A stretch of 64,000 bases of DNA from an uncultured Aquabacterium sp. (GTDB lineage: Bacteria > Pseudomonadota > Gammaproteobacteria > Burkholderiales > Burkholderiaceae_C), in assembly GCF_947366995.1 (NCBI RefSeq), contig NZ_CANBCC010000009.1:1-64000 (forward strand). Reading direction: 5' to 3'. Position numbers and translations under genes: made by a program. Shown here one piece after another: positions 1 to 9,366 of the stretch. The notes beneath the pieces are model-generated. The model saw only the letters and a program-made list of their open reading frames with translations, did not search any database and was not told where the DNA came from. The stretch's first letter is position 1; each line of letters opens with the position of its first letter.

Positions 1-46
1 GACGCCTGATGCGCGGCCTTCCCTCATCCCACCGGAACCCTCGTTC

Positions 47-814
47 ATGCCCTTGACCGTCTTCCGCCCCGCCGCAGTGGCGCTCGCGCTCGCCGCGGGC
101 TTGGCGGCGCCGCTGCCGTCGTTTGCCCAGCAGCCCGTCGACCTGCCGGCCGCGCAGTTCAACACGCTGCGGCAGAAGCTCGCGCAGCGCCTGCCGGATC
201 TGCCGCCCATCGAGGGCGCGCGCCCCGCGCCGGTGCCCGGCCTCATCGAGCTGCGCGGTGGCGGTCACGTGTTCTACACCGACGCCAATGGCGAGTACCT
301 GATAGACGGCAACGTGCTGGAAACGCGCAGCCGCCGCAACCTCACCGAAGAGCGACTTGACGAGATCAACAAGGTCGATGTCGACCAGTTGCCGCTGAAG
401 GATGCGGTGGTCTGGAAGAGCGGCAACGGCAAGCGCCGCCTGATCGTGTTCACCGATCCGAACTGCGGCTATTGCAAGCGCCTCGAGCGCGAACTGCAGC
501 AGGTGAAGGACGTCACCGTCTACAACTTCGTCGTGGCCATCCTGGGCGACGACTCCCGCCAGAAGGCCGAGGCCATCTGGTGTGCCAAGGACCGCACGCA
601 GACCTGGCGCGACTGGATGCTCAACGGCGTCACGCCACCGCGCGCGCTCGGGGCCTGTAACTCGCCCATTCAGCGCAACGGGGCCCTGGCGCAGCGCCTG
701 CGCGTCAACGGCACGCCGGCCATCTTCTTCGACGATGGCAGCCGTGTGCCCGGTGCCGCCAGTGCGGCCACGATCGAGCAGCGCATGCTCAAGGCACAGG
801 CACGAGGCGGTTGA
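47..814 (+). CDS. dsbC: DsbC-like periplasmic thiol:disulfide interchange protein
   Basis: The 255-residue protein starts with a hydrophobic signal peptide ending near SFAQQ (about residue 28), so it should act in the periplasm. A DsbC/G-type N-terminal part (about residues 35-120) is followed by a thioredoxin fold with the active-site CGYC at residues 140-143 and a cis-proline in NGTP (P224). DsbC proteins are disulfide isomerases that are kept reduced by DsbD and correct wrong disulfides in secreted proteins. Two further cysteines (in WCAK and GACN) could form the structural disulfide seen in the family. The gene converges on the leftward DUF3108 gene with only 3 bp between stop codons. Bases 1-46 could hold the last codons of a preceding gene (GAC GCC TGA at 1-9), but this cannot be established. 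DsbG-like function is the alternative, although CGYC favours DsbC. Confidence 0.9.
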   Translation: MPLTVFRPAAVALALAAGLAAPLPSFAQQPVDLPAAQFNTLRQKLAQRLPDLPPIEGARPAPVPGLIELRGGGHVFYTDANGEYLIDGNVLETRSRRNLTEERLDEINKVDVDQLPLKDAVVWKSGNGKRRLIVFTDPNCGYCKRLERELQQVKDVTVYNFVVAILGDDSRQKAEAIWCAKDRTQTWRDWMLNGVTPPRALGACNSPIQRNGALAQRLRVNGTPAIFFDDGSRVPGAASAATIEQRMLKAQARGG

Positions 815-817
815 GCC

Positions 818-2056
818 TCAAGGCGCGGGCACCGAGCCTGCGCCATTCACGGCCGCAGGGCGGCCCATCTGCGGCGCGCCATTCATGCGCAGTTCCATGA
901 AGTTGGCGTCGCCCTGGCGCAGCATCATCCGCACGGGCAGGTACTGCAGGCCGGGCGCAAACCACAGCTCCAGGCTGAGGTTGTTGTTGTCTTCCACCAG
1001 GCGGCGCGGGCGTACGTGCACGGTGGGCACGGCGCCAATCGGCGTGTCCAGCACCTCTTCGCCCAGCACGTCATAGGCGATCACTTCGATTTTGCGTGCC
1101 GAGGCAATCGGCAACTCGATGCGTTGGCCGGCCTGCACCAGCGACGGCCGGGTGATGAACTGGTACGCCAGGTGAATCATCTGGCTGAGCGGATCCTGCA
1201 GAGCCGGAGGGCGGGGCACGCGGCTGCCATCCGGCAACTGAACCTCGTCGCCGTCGATCTGGACCACCTTCGGCTTGCCGCTGCGGATCAGCAGGCGGTT
1301 CACGTTCTCGTACCGTTCAGGCTGCAGTCCTTGTGGCGCGATGCGCCCCTGGCTGCTCAGGTTCCATGAGCCGATGGGCGCGAAGCTGGGGCCCACGATG
1401 GCATCCAGGTGCACCTGATAGCGCTCGCCCTGGCGCACCCATTCCACGGCCGCCTGGCCCTGGATGGGGCCACGGTAGTTGCCTGTCATCTTGAAGCGCA
1501 CCCGGGCCGCCGTGGGCCAGACAAAGCCTGGCGCGCTGGCGGCCTGAGACGGTGTCGAGGCCGCGACTGCGACCGAGGTCGGTGCGCTGGCTGCCGCCAC
1601 AGACGCGGGGGTGCTCGCTGCCGAGACTGCGACTTGTGGTGCCACGGCCTCTGCTGCGAGCGCAGCCTCCGACACCGCTTCAGAGGCCGCCTCTGCCTGG
1701 GCCACCGCCGAAGCGGCATCCAGCGGCGCGCTGGCAGCCTCGGCCGGTGCCGGCGCCACCTTGGGCTTCGTGCGTGGCTTCGGCGCGCGGCGTGGCGCAG
1801 GAGGCGGCGCCGGGGGCGCTGCAGCCACCGGCGGGGCCGTCAGGCGCATTTCGCTCACGTAAACGGCCTCCATGCGCTGAATGCGCCGCGCTTCCTCGCC
1901 CGGCTCCACATACAGGCGCTCGGCCACCTCGCCCGTCAGCCACAGATGGCCGAGCGTCACCGCCACCACGAGCGCGATCAACCAGGGGGCGTGTCGACGC
2001 AGCCGGCGCGGTGCGTTCTGTGGGCGCTCCGCCGGGCGGGCGGCTGCATTCGTCAT
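818..2056 (-). CDS. DUF3108 domain protein with TonB-like Ala/Pro-rich spacer
   Basis: This 412-residue protein has a single N-terminal membrane anchor (about residues 24-41, rich in Leu/Val/Ala). Next comes a Pro/Ala/Lys-rich stretch and a long Ala/Ser/Val low-complexity linker (about residues 75-175). The C-terminal globular part (about 175-395) looks like a DUF3108 beta-rich domain. The anchor-spacer-domain plan resembles TonB or TolA and suggests an inner-membrane protein that reaches into the periplasm; that is inference from architecture. The function of DUF3108 proteins is not settled. The start ATG overlaps the stop of the upstream M61 peptidase gene by one base (TGATG), so the two are probably translationally coupled and form the end of the leftward operon that begins with the maf-like gene. 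Confidence 0.8.
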   Translation of the reverse strand: MTNAAARPAERPQNAPRRLRRHAPWLIALVVAVTLGHLWLTGEVAERLYVEPGEEARRIQRMEAVYVSEMRLTAPPVAAAPPAPPPAPRRAPKPRTKPKVAPAPAEAASAPLDAASAVAQAEAASEAVSEAALAAEAVAPQVAVSAASTPASVAAASAPTSVAVAASTPSQAASAPGFVWPTAARVRFKMTGNYRGPIQGQAAVEWVRQGERYQVHLDAIVGPSFAPIGSWNLSSQGRIAPQGLQPERYENVNRLLIRSGKPKVVQIDGDEVQLPDGSRVPRPPALQDPLSQMIHLAYQFITRPSLVQAGQRIELPIASARKIEVIAYDVLGEEVLDTPIGAVPTVHVRPRRLVEDNNNLSLELWFAPGLQYLPVRMMLRQGDANFMELRMNGAPQMGRPAAVNGAGSVPAP

Positions 2057-3855
2057 CAGCGTGTCAGCCAGGCCCGTCTGCGTTGCAGCGCTTCAGGTTG
2101 CGGTTTGTCTGCGGGCATCAGCGTCACCACGTCGGCTGCGGCGGGTGACGGGGCCCGGCCCTGCAGGGCGGGCAGGCTCACCGTCAGCACCCGGCCGTCC
2201 CGCGCCAGCAACAGGGGCTGGGCATGGCTCGCGTCATGCCAGGTGGTGAGGTCGTCCGCCTTGCGCAGGCGCCAGCCGGCCAGGGCGAGGAGCTCGTCGC
2301 CAGCGCTCAGGCCGGCTTCCTCGCCTGCACCGCCGTGCATCACGGCTTGCACCTTCAGCGCGCCGCCCGATTCGCTGAGCTTCACCCCCAACTGCTGCGC
2401 CATGCTGCCCGCCTTCGTCGACCAGGCCACACCGTGTTCCGACAGGAGTTGGGGCAGTGGCAGGTCGCCGGTGCCTTCTGTCCAGGCGTGCAGCAGGGTC
2501 TGCCAGCCGGCCAGCGCATCCGCGGTCTTCGCACCTTGCGGGGGAGCGCCGGCTTCGTCGGCCAGCGCCTGAGCCACATCGGCCTCTGTGATCGCCCGCC
2601 CGAGTGCCCACAGCCGGCGCATCACGCCATCCAGCGATGGGAACTGGGCATCGTCGCGTTCCGGCAGCGCACGCAGGCTCAGATCCAGGGCCAGCGCCAC
2701 CAGCGAGCCCTTGGTGTAGTAGTTCACCGTCGCGTTGGCGGTGTTTTCATCCTGGCGGTAATAGCGCGTCCAGGCGTCGAAGCTGGCCTGCCCGACGCTG
2801 TACTGCAGCCGTCCCGGGGCGGCCAGCACGAGGTTCACCGTGCGCGCCAGCAGCTTCAGGTAGGTTGCCGCGTCGATCAGCCCGGTGCGCAGCAGGAACT
2901 GGTCGTCGTAATACGAGGTGAACCCTTCGAAGAACCACAGCATGCGGGTGGGGTTCTCGCGGCTGAGCTCGTAAGGATCGAAGGCCACGGGCTTCAGGCG
3001 CTTCACGTTCCAGGTGTGGAAGTACTCGTGGCTGATGAGGCCCAGCAAGGTCGTGTAGGCGTCCTGGTTCAGCGGGCGACCCTGGCGCGGCAGGTCCTTG
3101 CGGCTGCAGATCAGGGCCGTGCTGGCCCGGTGCTCCAGGCCGCCATAGCCATCTTCCACGGCGTTCAGCATGAACACGTAATGCTGGAATGGCGCCTTGC
3201 GCCGCCCGTGCCAGAACGCGATCTGTGCCTCGCACACCTTGCGGGTGTCGTCCAGCAGGCGCTGGCCGTCGAGGTCGGCCGGTGCGCCGGCCACCACGAA
3301 GTCGTGCTGCACACCGCGCACGGTGAACGTGCCCTTCCAGAAGGTGCCCAACTCGACGGGGTGGTCGATCAGCTCGTCGTAGTCGGCCGCAACGTAATCG
3401 CCCACGCCCAGGGCGTTGACCTTGACCGAGGGCAGAGACGTCGCAACCGACCACCCACGCGGCAGCCCGGTGATCTTCACCCGGTGCGGCTGGGCCTCCA
3501 AGCCGTGGGCCTTCAGGAACACGCTCGTGCCGTTGAAGAAGCCGCGCGAGGCGTCCAGGAACGCCGCCCGCACCGAGGTGTCGAAGGCATAGACCTCGTA
3601 ACGCAGCGTCAGCGCCCCTCGGCCCGCACAGCGCACCATCCAGCTGGCCTTGTCCAGGCAGCTCACATCGCAAGGCTGCCCACCCTGGGTTGCGGCAATC
3701 GGTGACAGATGCCGGGCGAACTCCCGCACAAGGTAGCTGCCCGGAATCCACACCGGCAGGCTGAACACCTGCTCGGCAGCAGGTTGCGCCACCTTCAGCG
3801 TCACGACGAAACGGTGGGCGTGGGCATCGCCCACCTCGATGCGGTAGTCGATCAT
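2056..3855 (-). CDS. M61 family metallopeptidase with C-terminal PDZ domain
   Basis: The 599-residue protein matches the M61 (glycyl aminopeptidase) layout. It has an N-terminal beta domain (about residues 1-180), then a zinc peptidase domain with HEYFH near residue 275 followed by the downstream glutamate in WFFEGFTSYY. A PDZ domain sits near the C-terminus (about 495-560, with a GAGEEAGLSAGDELL loop). M61 enzymes remove N-terminal residues, often Gly or Ala; the physiological substrate in betaproteobacteria is not known to me. No clear signal peptide is present, so a cytoplasmic location is likely. The gene lies 13 bp after the chosen DUF3429 start-to-stop unit in a leftward run and overlaps the DUF3108 start by one base. 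Confidence 0.9.
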   Translation of the reverse strand: MIDYRIEVGDAHAHRFVVTLKVAQPAAEQVFSLPVWIPGSYLVREFARHLSPIAATQGGQPCDVSCLDKASWMVRCAGRGALTLRYEVYAFDTSVRAAFLDASRGFFNGTSVFLKAHGLEAQPHRVKITGLPRGWSVATSLPSVKVNALGVGDYVAADYDELIDHPVELGTFWKGTFTVRGVQHDFVVAGAPADLDGQRLLDDTRKVCEAQIAFWHGRRKAPFQHYVFMLNAVEDGYGGLEHRASTALICSRKDLPRQGRPLNQDAYTTLLGLISHEYFHTWNVKRLKPVAFDPYELSRENPTRMLWFFEGFTSYYDDQFLLRTGLIDAATYLKLLARTVNLVLAAPGRLQYSVGQASFDAWTRYYRQDENTANATVNYYTKGSLVALALDLSLRALPERDDAQFPSLDGVMRRLWALGRAITEADVAQALADEAGAPPQGAKTADALAGWQTLLHAWTEGTGDLPLPQLLSEHGVAWSTKAGSMAQQLGVKLSESGGALKVQAVMHGGAGEEAGLSAGDELLALAGWRLRKADDLTTWHDASHAQPLLLARDGRVLTVSLPALQGRAPSPAAADVVTLMPADKPQPEALQRRRAWLTR

Positions 3856-3862
3856 GCAGACC

Positions 3863-4369
3863 TCAGATCTGGGCAGCGGCCAGGAAGCAACTCAGGCTGG
3901 CGAACACGGTGAGGCGGAAGCGCAGGGTCAGCCAACCCGCCGCGCCGAGCTCCGGGTAACGCTTGCGGTCGATCAGGTAGCAGCCGATCAGCAGCCCGCC
4001 CAGCACCACCAGACCGGCATGCGGGGGCATCAGCAGGGCGACCCAGGCCGCAAGCGAGAACGCGATGCCGGCCCACAGCGCCCGATGGTGGCTGGGCAGC
4101 TCGGCCTCGCCTGCCGCGTTGCGCAGCATCACCAGCCCCCAGGGGATCCCGCCCAGAAAGGACACGATCAGCGCGGCGTAGCTGGTGAGCGCCCGCACGA
4201 CAAAAATGAAGGGCTCTTCTTCCACGCGCCCCACAAGCAGCCAGACGAACAGGGCGCCGGCCACGAACGGGATCAACCCGGCGTAGCCCAGCTTGTTGGC
4301 CAGTTCGCCGGGTTCGCTGTGATGGTGGGGGTCGGTGGGCAGTGTGAGGGTAGGGGGGGTCGTGCTCAC
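3863..4369 (-). CDS. DUF3429 family small membrane protein
   Basis: The protein is about 168 residues and mostly hydrophobic. Four to five membrane segments are visible, for example around LGYAGLIPFVAGALFVWLL, the ALTSYAALIVSFLGGIPWGL segment and two more after HHRALWAG. This matches DUF3429 proteins, which are inner-membrane proteins of unknown function. I chose the GTG at 4369 (VSTTPPTL); an in-frame TTG at 4396 would add nine residues. Neither has a strong Shine-Dalgarno sequence. The N-terminus carries a short His cluster (DPHHHSEP). The gene lies between the RsmI-like methyltransferase and the M61 peptidase, 7 bp before the latter. I can name no reaction. Confidence 0.75.
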   Translation of the reverse strand: MSTTPPTLTLPTDPHHHSEPGELANKLGYAGLIPFVAGALFVWLLVGRVEEEPFIFVVRALTSYAALIVSFLGGIPWGLVMLRNAAGEAELPSHHRALWAGIAFSLAAWVALLMPPHAGLVVLGGLLIGCYLIDRKRYPELGAAGWLTLRFRLTVFASLSCFLAAAQI

Positions 4370-4467
4370 GATGTCACGCTTTCTGATTGGGTTCAACGCC
4401 GGAAAATCGGTCTTCGCATTGTGTCAAGAAGCCCGTATCCCTGTGCGACGCAGGCGGGCTTCGTGGC

Positions 4468-5268
4468 TCAGGCCGCGAGCCAGCTGAACACGGCCGGCAC
4501 CTTGTCGGGCAGGGCCAGCGGCTGCTCACGCCAGCGCGCCACGGTGGCCATGCGGGCAAAGCCACCGGGCAGCGTCAGGCCACAGGCCACGCTCAGTTGT
4601 GTCGTCGGTTGCAGGTGCTGCACCAGGGCTTCCCACAGCGCCATATTGCGATAGGGGGTCTCGATGGCGATCTGCGTCTGGTGGGCGCGGCGAGACTGCG
4701 TCTCCAGGTCCTTGATCCGCTGCGCGCGCTGTGCCGTTTCGGTCGGCAGGTAGCCCGCAAACGCAAAGCTCTGGCCGTGCAGGCCGCTGGCGGCCAGGGC
4801 CAGCAGCAGCGACGTCGGCCCCGAGAACGGCACCACCTCGATGCCGGCCTGGTGTGCCGCCTTGACCAGTGCCGAACCCGGGTCCGCCACACCCGGCAGG
4901 CCCGCTTCGGAGATCAGCCCGATGTCATGCCCCTCCAGTGCCGGTAGCAACAGATTGAGCAGCACTTCGCCCGCATCGGCTTGCCCCCCCTTGGCGCCGC
5001 CCTTGGCCGGGCGCGGCAGCACCTCGATGCGTTGCTCCTGCATGGGCGTCTGCAGCGGCACCACCTCCGAAACGCGCTTCAGGAAGGCGCGTGTCGTCTT
5101 GGCGTTCTCCGCCACCCAGTGGCTCAGCGAGGCCGCCGTCTCGATCACGCCATACGGAATCACCATGCGGATGTCCGGCAGCGGGCCGTCCTCCTCGGCG
5201 TGACCCAGATCGAGGGTGTTGGGGATCAGCAGCAGGCGGCCGGTGCGGCGTGAAGAGGCTTGGCTCAT
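4468..5268 (-). CDS. SAM-dependent methyltransferase of the RsmI/tetrapyrrole methylase fold
   Basis: The 266-residue protein has features of the RsmI (YraL)/tetrapyrrole methylase superfamily: the segment GLISEAGLPGVADPGSALV (about residues 140-160), then PFSGPTSLLLALAASGL and the conserved AFAGYLP. True RsmI methylates the 2'-O of C1402 in 16S rRNA, but this sequence lacks the usual N-terminal VATPIGNLxD signature. It looks instead like the shorter paralogue seen beside maf genes in Burkholderiales. The SAM-binding fold is well supported; the substrate is not. I start at the ATG of MSQASSRR; a TTG at 5292 would add eight residues. It follows the maf-like gene in the same direction and is probably cotranscribed with it. 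Confidence 0.82.
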   Translation of the reverse strand: MSQASSRRTGRLLLIPNTLDLGHAEEDGPLPDIRMVIPYGVIETAASLSHWVAENAKTTRAFLKRVSEVVPLQTPMQEQRIEVLPRPAKGGAKGGQADAGEVLLNLLLPALEGHDIGLISEAGLPGVADPGSALVKAAHQAGIEVVPFSGPTSLLLALAASGLHGQSFAFAGYLPTETAQRAQRIKDLETQSRRAHQTQIAIETPYRNMALWEALVQHLQPTTQLSVACGLTLPGGFARMATVARWREQPLALPDKVPAVFSWLAA

Positions 5269-5312
5269 GTGGGTCTCAGGAAAGAAAGGCAAGAAGGTGA
5301 ACGGTCAGCCGG

Positions 5313-5936
5313 TCAAGCGTTCGCGAGCGGGTCCAGTCCTGCTTCGCGCAGCAGCTGGCACAGGGCAATCAGCGGCAGGCCGATCAGGGTGGTGGGGTCG
5401 TTGGAGGCCACGCGTGACAGCAGCGTGATGCCGAGCGCCTCTACCTTGGCACTGCCGGCGCAGTCGTACGGCTGCTCGCGTTGCAGGTACGCCTCGATCT
5501 CGGCGTCGCTCAGGTCACGGAAGTCCACCGACACGGTTTCGACCACTGTCCGCTCGTAGTCGGTACGAGGGCGGCACACCGTCAACGCGGTGTGAAAGTG
5601 CACCGTCTGCCCGCGCATCGCGCGCAACTGGGCGGTCGCGCCAGTGTGGTCGCCCGGCTTGCCGAGCGCGTGCCCGCGCAGGTCGGCGACCTGGTCGGAG
5701 CCGATGACGACAACGTCGCTGTCCGGCAGTGCTGCAGCCACCGCGCGCGCCTTCGCGAGCGCCAGCCGTTCGGCAAGGGCACTGGGTGCTTCGCCGGCCC
5801 GGGCCGTCTCGTCCACGCCAGGCGAGCGCACCTCGAAAGGCATACCCAGCCGGTGCAGCAGTTCACGGCGGTAGGCCGAGGTCGAGCCGAGCACGAGCCG
5901 CGGTGGCACCGCAGGAGACACGGGGGGGAGGTTCAT
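5313..5936 (-). CDS. Maf/YceF-type nucleotide pyrophosphatase
   Basis: The 207-residue protein has the Maf N-terminal signature LVLGSTSAYRRELLHRLG (about residues 14-31), the SPGVDE segment and the VVIGSDQVADLRG motif (about 75-87) with the catalytic acid region. Maf proteins hydrolyse non-canonical or modified nucleoside triphosphates; the YceF subgroup prefers 7-methyl-GTP. The SDQVA form and the neighbouring yceD-rpmF-plsX genes fit YceF, as in enterobacteria. It is the first gene of a leftward run and diverges from yceD across a 58-bp gap that must hold both promoters. The name YceF rests on context as well as motif. Confidence 0.88.
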   Translation of the reverse strand: MNLPPVSPAVPPRLVLGSTSAYRRELLHRLGMPFEVRSPGVDETARAGEAPSALAERLALAKARAVAAALPDSDVVVIGSDQVADLRGHALGKPGDHTGATAQLRAMRGQTVHFHTALTVCRPRTDYERTVVETVSVDFRDLSDAEIEAYLQREQPYDCAGSAKVEALGITLLSRVASNDPTTLIGLPLIALCQLLREAGLDPLANA

Positions 5937-5994
5937 CCCGCCATTGTCCCCGGTATACGGCTGCCTGCTGCAGCGCTTGTCCTACACTTCCGCC

Positions 5995-6570
5995 ATGAAA
6001 GCACGCACCTGGGCGCCCCGCAAGCTGGACATCGGGGCCTTCATTGAATCGGGCGAAAGCCTGTCTGGCGAGACCGCCGTGGCCGATCTGGCCCGCCTTG
6101 CCGAAGGCTTGGCACAAGATGCCGATCTGGCCGCGCTGCCGCCGGTGCGATGGCAGGCTGTGGGTCGCACGGTCCCGCAGCGCGTGGGCGCCCCCCAGCG
6201 CTGGCTCGATCTGCGGGCCGAAGGTGAGTTCGCCTGGGAGTGCCAGCGCTGCCTGCATGCGGTGACGCTGCCAGTTGCCATCGAGCGCTCCATCCGTTTC
6301 GTGGCCGACGAGGCCGCAGCGGCCGAGCTCGATGCCGATTCGGATGACGATGTCCTGGCCATGGCGCGCCAGTTCGATCTCGTCGAGCTGGTCGAGGACG
6401 AGTTGATCATGGCCTCGCCCATCGTCCCCCGCCATGATCGCTGCCCGACCGACGTCGAGCGCCATATGCGTAGCGAGGACGAAGCTCCCGACGCGGAGGA
6501 ATCCGCCGAGTCGGGCGAGCGCAAGAATCCCTTTGCGGTCCTGGCGCAATTGAAAAAGGGCGGCAGCTGA
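5995..6570 (+). CDS. yceD: YceD (DUF177) 23S rRNA accumulation protein
   Basis: The 191-residue protein has the DUF177 pattern. A CQRC motif sits in ECQRCLHAVTLPVAIERS (about residues 80-97), followed by an acidic stretch and the segment VEDELIMASPIVPRHD ending in a conserved Cys. YceD family members are linked to 23S rRNA accumulation and almost always precede rpmF, as here. I start at the ATG of MKARTWAPRK rather than at an upstream in-frame GTG at 5944. The C-terminus ends in ERKNPFAVLAQLKK, typical of the family. A promoter for rpmF seems to begin immediately after the stop codon. Confidence 0.88.
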   Translation: MKARTWAPRKLDIGAFIESGESLSGETAVADLARLAEGLAQDADLAALPPVRWQAVGRTVPQRVGAPQRWLDLRAEGEFAWECQRCLHAVTLPVAIERSIRFVADEAAAAELDADSDDDVLAMARQFDLVELVEDELIMASPIVPRHDRCPTDVERHMRSEDEAPDAEESAESGERKNPFAVLAQLKKGGS

Positions 6571-6571
6571 T

Positions 6572-6601
6572 TTGAATGCGGCAATGAAGCCGTGCTAGAA
6601 T
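6572..6601 (+). promoter_or_regulatory. Putative sigma-70 promoter of rpmF
   Basis: TTGAAT (6572-6577) and TAGAAT (6596-6601) are separated by 18 bp, and the second box is preceded by TGC, giving an extended -10. Transcription would begin near 6608 and give rpmF a leader of about 195 nt. The pattern fits the consensus but is not experimentally supported. Confidence 0.5.
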
Positions 6602-6803
6602 CTATGGTTTTCCGGGTTGCCCGCCTTGCATTCATGGCGAATTCAGGCAGCGGCCCGGTTGTCTTCAACACTTGCGGACTGCAAGGCGGCTGACGGCAGT
6701 GGCAGGCAGGTCTGTGGCAACACAGGGTGCGGCTGGCTGATTCGTCGGCAACGGGTGTGGTCTGACAATTGCGGGCGTTTGTCCGCCCTCATCGGAGTCC
6801 ATC

Positions 6804-6986
6804 ATGGCCGTTCAGCAAAACAAGAAGTCGCCCTCCAAGCGTGGCATGCACCGTTCGCACAATGCCCTGGTCACCCCGGGCACCGCGGTTGAGGCCACCA
6901 CCGGCGAAACTCACCTGCGTCACCACATCAGCCCCACCGGCTTCTACCGTGGTCGCAAGGTCCTCAAGACCAAGGCCGACGCCTGA
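6804..6986 (+). CDS. rpmF: 50S ribosomal protein L32
   Basis: The 60-residue basic protein starts [19 protein letters not shown] and contains the typical [11 protein letters not shown] segment. It is the usual length for L32 and has no cysteine, so it is the zinc-independent form usual in proteobacteria. GGAG (6788-6791) acts as ribosome-binding site. The gene lies between yceD and plsX, the classical order, and is followed by a strong intrinsic terminator, so plsX probably receives only read-through transcription or has its own promoter. Confidence 0.97.
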   Translation: MAVQQNKKSPSKRGMHRSHNALVTPGTAVEATTGETHLRHHISPTGFYRGRKVLKTKADA

Positions 6987-7022
6987 TCTGCCTGAGCCCG
7001 GCCCCCGGGTTCGGTGCTGCAC

Positions 7023-7066
7023 AGGGCTGGACAACCGATCTGTCGGTTCGCCAGCCCTTGTTTTTT
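7023..7066 (+). terminator. Intrinsic terminator after rpmF
   Basis: The arms AGGGCTGG (7023-7030) and CCAGCCCT (7051-7058) enclose a second stem, AACCGA (7033-7038) with TCGGTT (7043-7048), and are followed by TGTTTTTT. This is the strongest one-sided terminator in the window. Confidence 0.85.
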
Positions 7067-7144
7067 GGCACCACCTGCCTTGCCTGACGTGAAGTCTGCG
7101 CCGCGCTCTGACCGCCGCAGTTCTTCCGAACGCCGATCCAGCCC

Positions 7145-8284
7145 ATGACCGTCACTCCGTCCTCCGCCTTGTCATCGCACTCGTCCGCCGGCCGCACCGC
7201 TTCTGGCGTGCTGTCGCCCGTTCGCATTGCCGTTGACTGCATGGGCGGTGACCACGGCCCGTCGATCACGTTGCCGGCTTGCCAGGCCTTTTTGGCTCGC
7301 CACCCTGACGCCGAGTTGGTGCTGGTCGGTCTGCCCGAGGCCATCCAGCCGGCGGCCAACTGGCCCCGCGTGACGCTGGTCAACGCCTCCGAGGTCGTCA
7401 CCATGGACGACCCCGTCGAGGTCGCGCTGCGCCGCAAGAAAGACTCGTCCATGCGCGTGGCGATCTCGCAGGTCAAGGCCACGACCGAGCAGCCTGCCGC
7501 GGCGCATGCCTGTGTCTCGGCTGGCAACACCGGTGCCCTCATGGCGGTGGCACGCTACCTGCTGAAAACCGTCGAGGGCATCGACCGCCCGGCCATTGCC
7601 ACGGTGATGCCCAACCAGAAGGATGGCTTCACCACCGTGCTCGACCTCGGGGCGAACGTCGATTGCTCCGCCGAACACCTGCTGCAGTTCGCGGTGATGG
7701 GCAGCGCCCTGGTGGCTGCGGTCGACGGCAAGGACAACCCCACCGTGGGCCTGCTGAACATCGGCGAAGAAGTCATCAAGGGCAACGAAGTCATCAAGCA
7801 GGCCGGCGAGCTGCTGCGCGCCGCGCACGAGCGCCGTCTGCTGAACTTCCACGGCAACGTGGAGGGCAACGACATCTTCAAGGGTACGTCCGACATCGTC
7901 GTCTGCGATGGTTTTGTCGGCAATGTGGCCCTGAAGACCTCTGAAGGCCTTGCGATGATGATGGCCACCTTCATCAAGCAGGAATTCACCCGAAACATCT
8001 TCACCAAGCTGGCCGCCCTGGTGGCCATGCCAGTGTTGAACCAGTTCAAGAAGCGCGTCGACCACCGTCGTTACAACGGCGCCGCGCTGCTTGGTCTGCG
8101 TGGCCTGGTCTTCAAGAGCCATGGCTCCGCAGATGCCTTCGCGTTCGAGCACGCCTTGAATCGCGCGTATGATGCCGCCCGTCATCGCTTGTTGGATCGG
8201 GTACACGACCAGATCGCGGCCACGCTGGACAGCCTCCCATCAGGAGACCAGGACAGCGCGGCGGGTGTGGGGCAGGCGGCCTGA
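7145..8284 (+). CDS. plsX: Phosphate acyltransferase PlsX
   Basis: The 379-residue protein carries the PlsX N-terminal motif [13 protein letters not shown] (residues 27-39) and the conserved stretches [19 protein letters not shown] and [15 protein letters not shown]. PlsX converts acyl-ACP to acyl-phosphate, the acyl donor for PlsY in phospholipid synthesis, as a peripheral membrane enzyme. About 25 residues precede the usual family start, so the true start may be further downstream (for example a GTG around 7209). It lies between rpmF and fabH, a widely conserved order linking phospholipid and fatty-acid initiation. Confidence 0.96.
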   Translation: MTVTPSSALSSHSSAGRTASGVLSPVRIAVDCMGGDHGPSITLPACQAFLARHPDAELVLVGLPEAIQPAANWPRVTLVNASEVVTMDDPVEVALRRKKDSSMRVAISQVKATTEQPAAAHACVSAGNTGALMAVARYLLKTVEGIDRPAIATVMPNQKDGFTTVLDLGANVDCSAEHLLQFAVMGSALVAAVDGKDNPTVGLLNIGEEVIKGNEVIKQAGELLRAAHERRLLNFHGNVEGNDIFKGTSDIVVCDGFVGNVALKTSEGLAMMMATFIKQEFTRNIFTKLAALVAMPVLNQFKKRVDHRRYNGAALLGLRGLVFKSHGSADAFAFEHALNRAYDAARHRLLDRVHDQIAATLDSLPSGDQDSAAGVGQAA

Positions 8285-8295
8285 TCCATTTCTCA

Positions 8296-9327
8296 ATGTC
8301 ATCCAGCCAGACGAAACAGACACCTTCTTCGTTTCCGGCAGCCACTGCGGGGTCCCGCTTTTCTCGCATAGCGGGTACTGGCAGTTACCTCCCACCGAAA
8401 CGCCTCACCAACCAGGATCTCGTCGACCAGCTCGCACAGCGCGGCGTCGAGACATCAGACGAGTGGATCGTCGAGCGCACCGGCATCCGGGCTCGCCACT
8501 TCGCTGAAGCCGATGTGCCATCCAGTGCACTCGGCACCCAGGCCGCACTTCAGGCCATCGAGGCCGCCGGCATCACCGCCGCCGACATCGACCTCATCAT
8601 CTGCGCCACGTCCACTCCGGACCTGGTTTTTCCCTCCACCGCCTGCCACATCCAGCGCAACCTCGGCATCGCCGGCTGCGCTGCGTTCGACGTCCAGGCT
8701 GTCTGCTCCGGCTTCCTCTACGCCCTGACCGTCGCCGACGCCATGATCCGATCCGGGTCGGCCCGTCGCGCGCTCGTCATCGGTGCCGAGGTCTTCTCCC
8801 GTCTGCTCGACTTCAACGACCGCACCACCTGCGTGCTGTTCGGCGATGGGGCAGGGGCTGTGGTGCTTGAGGCCTCCGACACCCCGGGCATCGTCTCGAC
8901 CTGTCTGCATGCCGACGGTCAGCACATCGGCATCCTCAATGTGCCAGGCAACGTCAGCGGTGGCGAAATCCTGGGCGATGCCACCCTTAAAATGGACGGA
9001 CAGGCCGTGTTCAAGCTCGCGGTCAATGTGCTGGACAAGGCTGCCCACGAGGTCCTTGACAAGGCCGGTCGCGACGCGTCGTGCGTTGACTGGCTCATTC
9101 CTCACCAGGCGAACCTGCGCATCATGCAGGGCACCGCCAGGAAGCTGAAGCTGTCCAGCGACAAGGTGATCGTCACGGTCGATCAGCATGGCAACACGTC
9201 CGCTGCGTCGGTGCCGCTGGCGCTCGACCATGGCGTGCGCACCGGCCAGATCCAGCGTGGCCAGACCTTGCTGCTCGAGGGCGTGGGTGGCGGCTTCACC
9301 TGGGGCGCGGCGCTCATCGATTTCTGA
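8296..9327 (+). CDS. fabH: Beta-ketoacyl-ACP synthase III
   Basis: FabH condenses acetyl-CoA with malonyl-ACP to start fatty-acid synthesis. The 343-residue protein has the Cys-His-Asn triad: Cys137 in [10 protein letters not shown], His in [11 protein letters not shown] and Asn in QHGNTSAAS. The N-terminus carries about 22 residues before the usual [13 protein letters not shown] start and ends family-typically in [12 protein letters not shown]. It follows plsX by 11 bp and precedes fabD by 39 bp, so plsX-fabH-fabD-fabG are probably one transcript. Confidence 0.96.
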   Translation: MSSSQTKQTPSSFPAATAGSRFSRIAGTGSYLPPKRLTNQDLVDQLAQRGVETSDEWIVERTGIRARHFAEADVPSSALGTQAALQAIEAAGITAADIDLIICATSTPDLVFPSTACHIQRNLGIAGCAAFDVQAVCSGFLYALTVADAMIRSGSARRALVIGAEVFSRLLDFNDRTTCVLFGDGAGAVVLEASDTPGIVSTCLHADGQHIGILNVPGNVSGGEILGDATLKMDGQAVFKLAVNVLDKAAHEVLDKAGRDASCVDWLIPHQANLRIMQGTARKLKLSSDKVIVTVDQHGNTSAASVPLALDHGVRTGQIQRGQTLLLEGVGGGFTWGAALIDF

Positions 9328-9366
9328 GCGTTGGCCGCCCAAGCAGTAACAAGAACGAGGACATCC

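Noticed and set aside
6604-6693. Small 29-codon upstream reading frame before rpmF
   Set aside because: Its ATG lies at or before the predicted transcription start and it has no ribosome-binding site.
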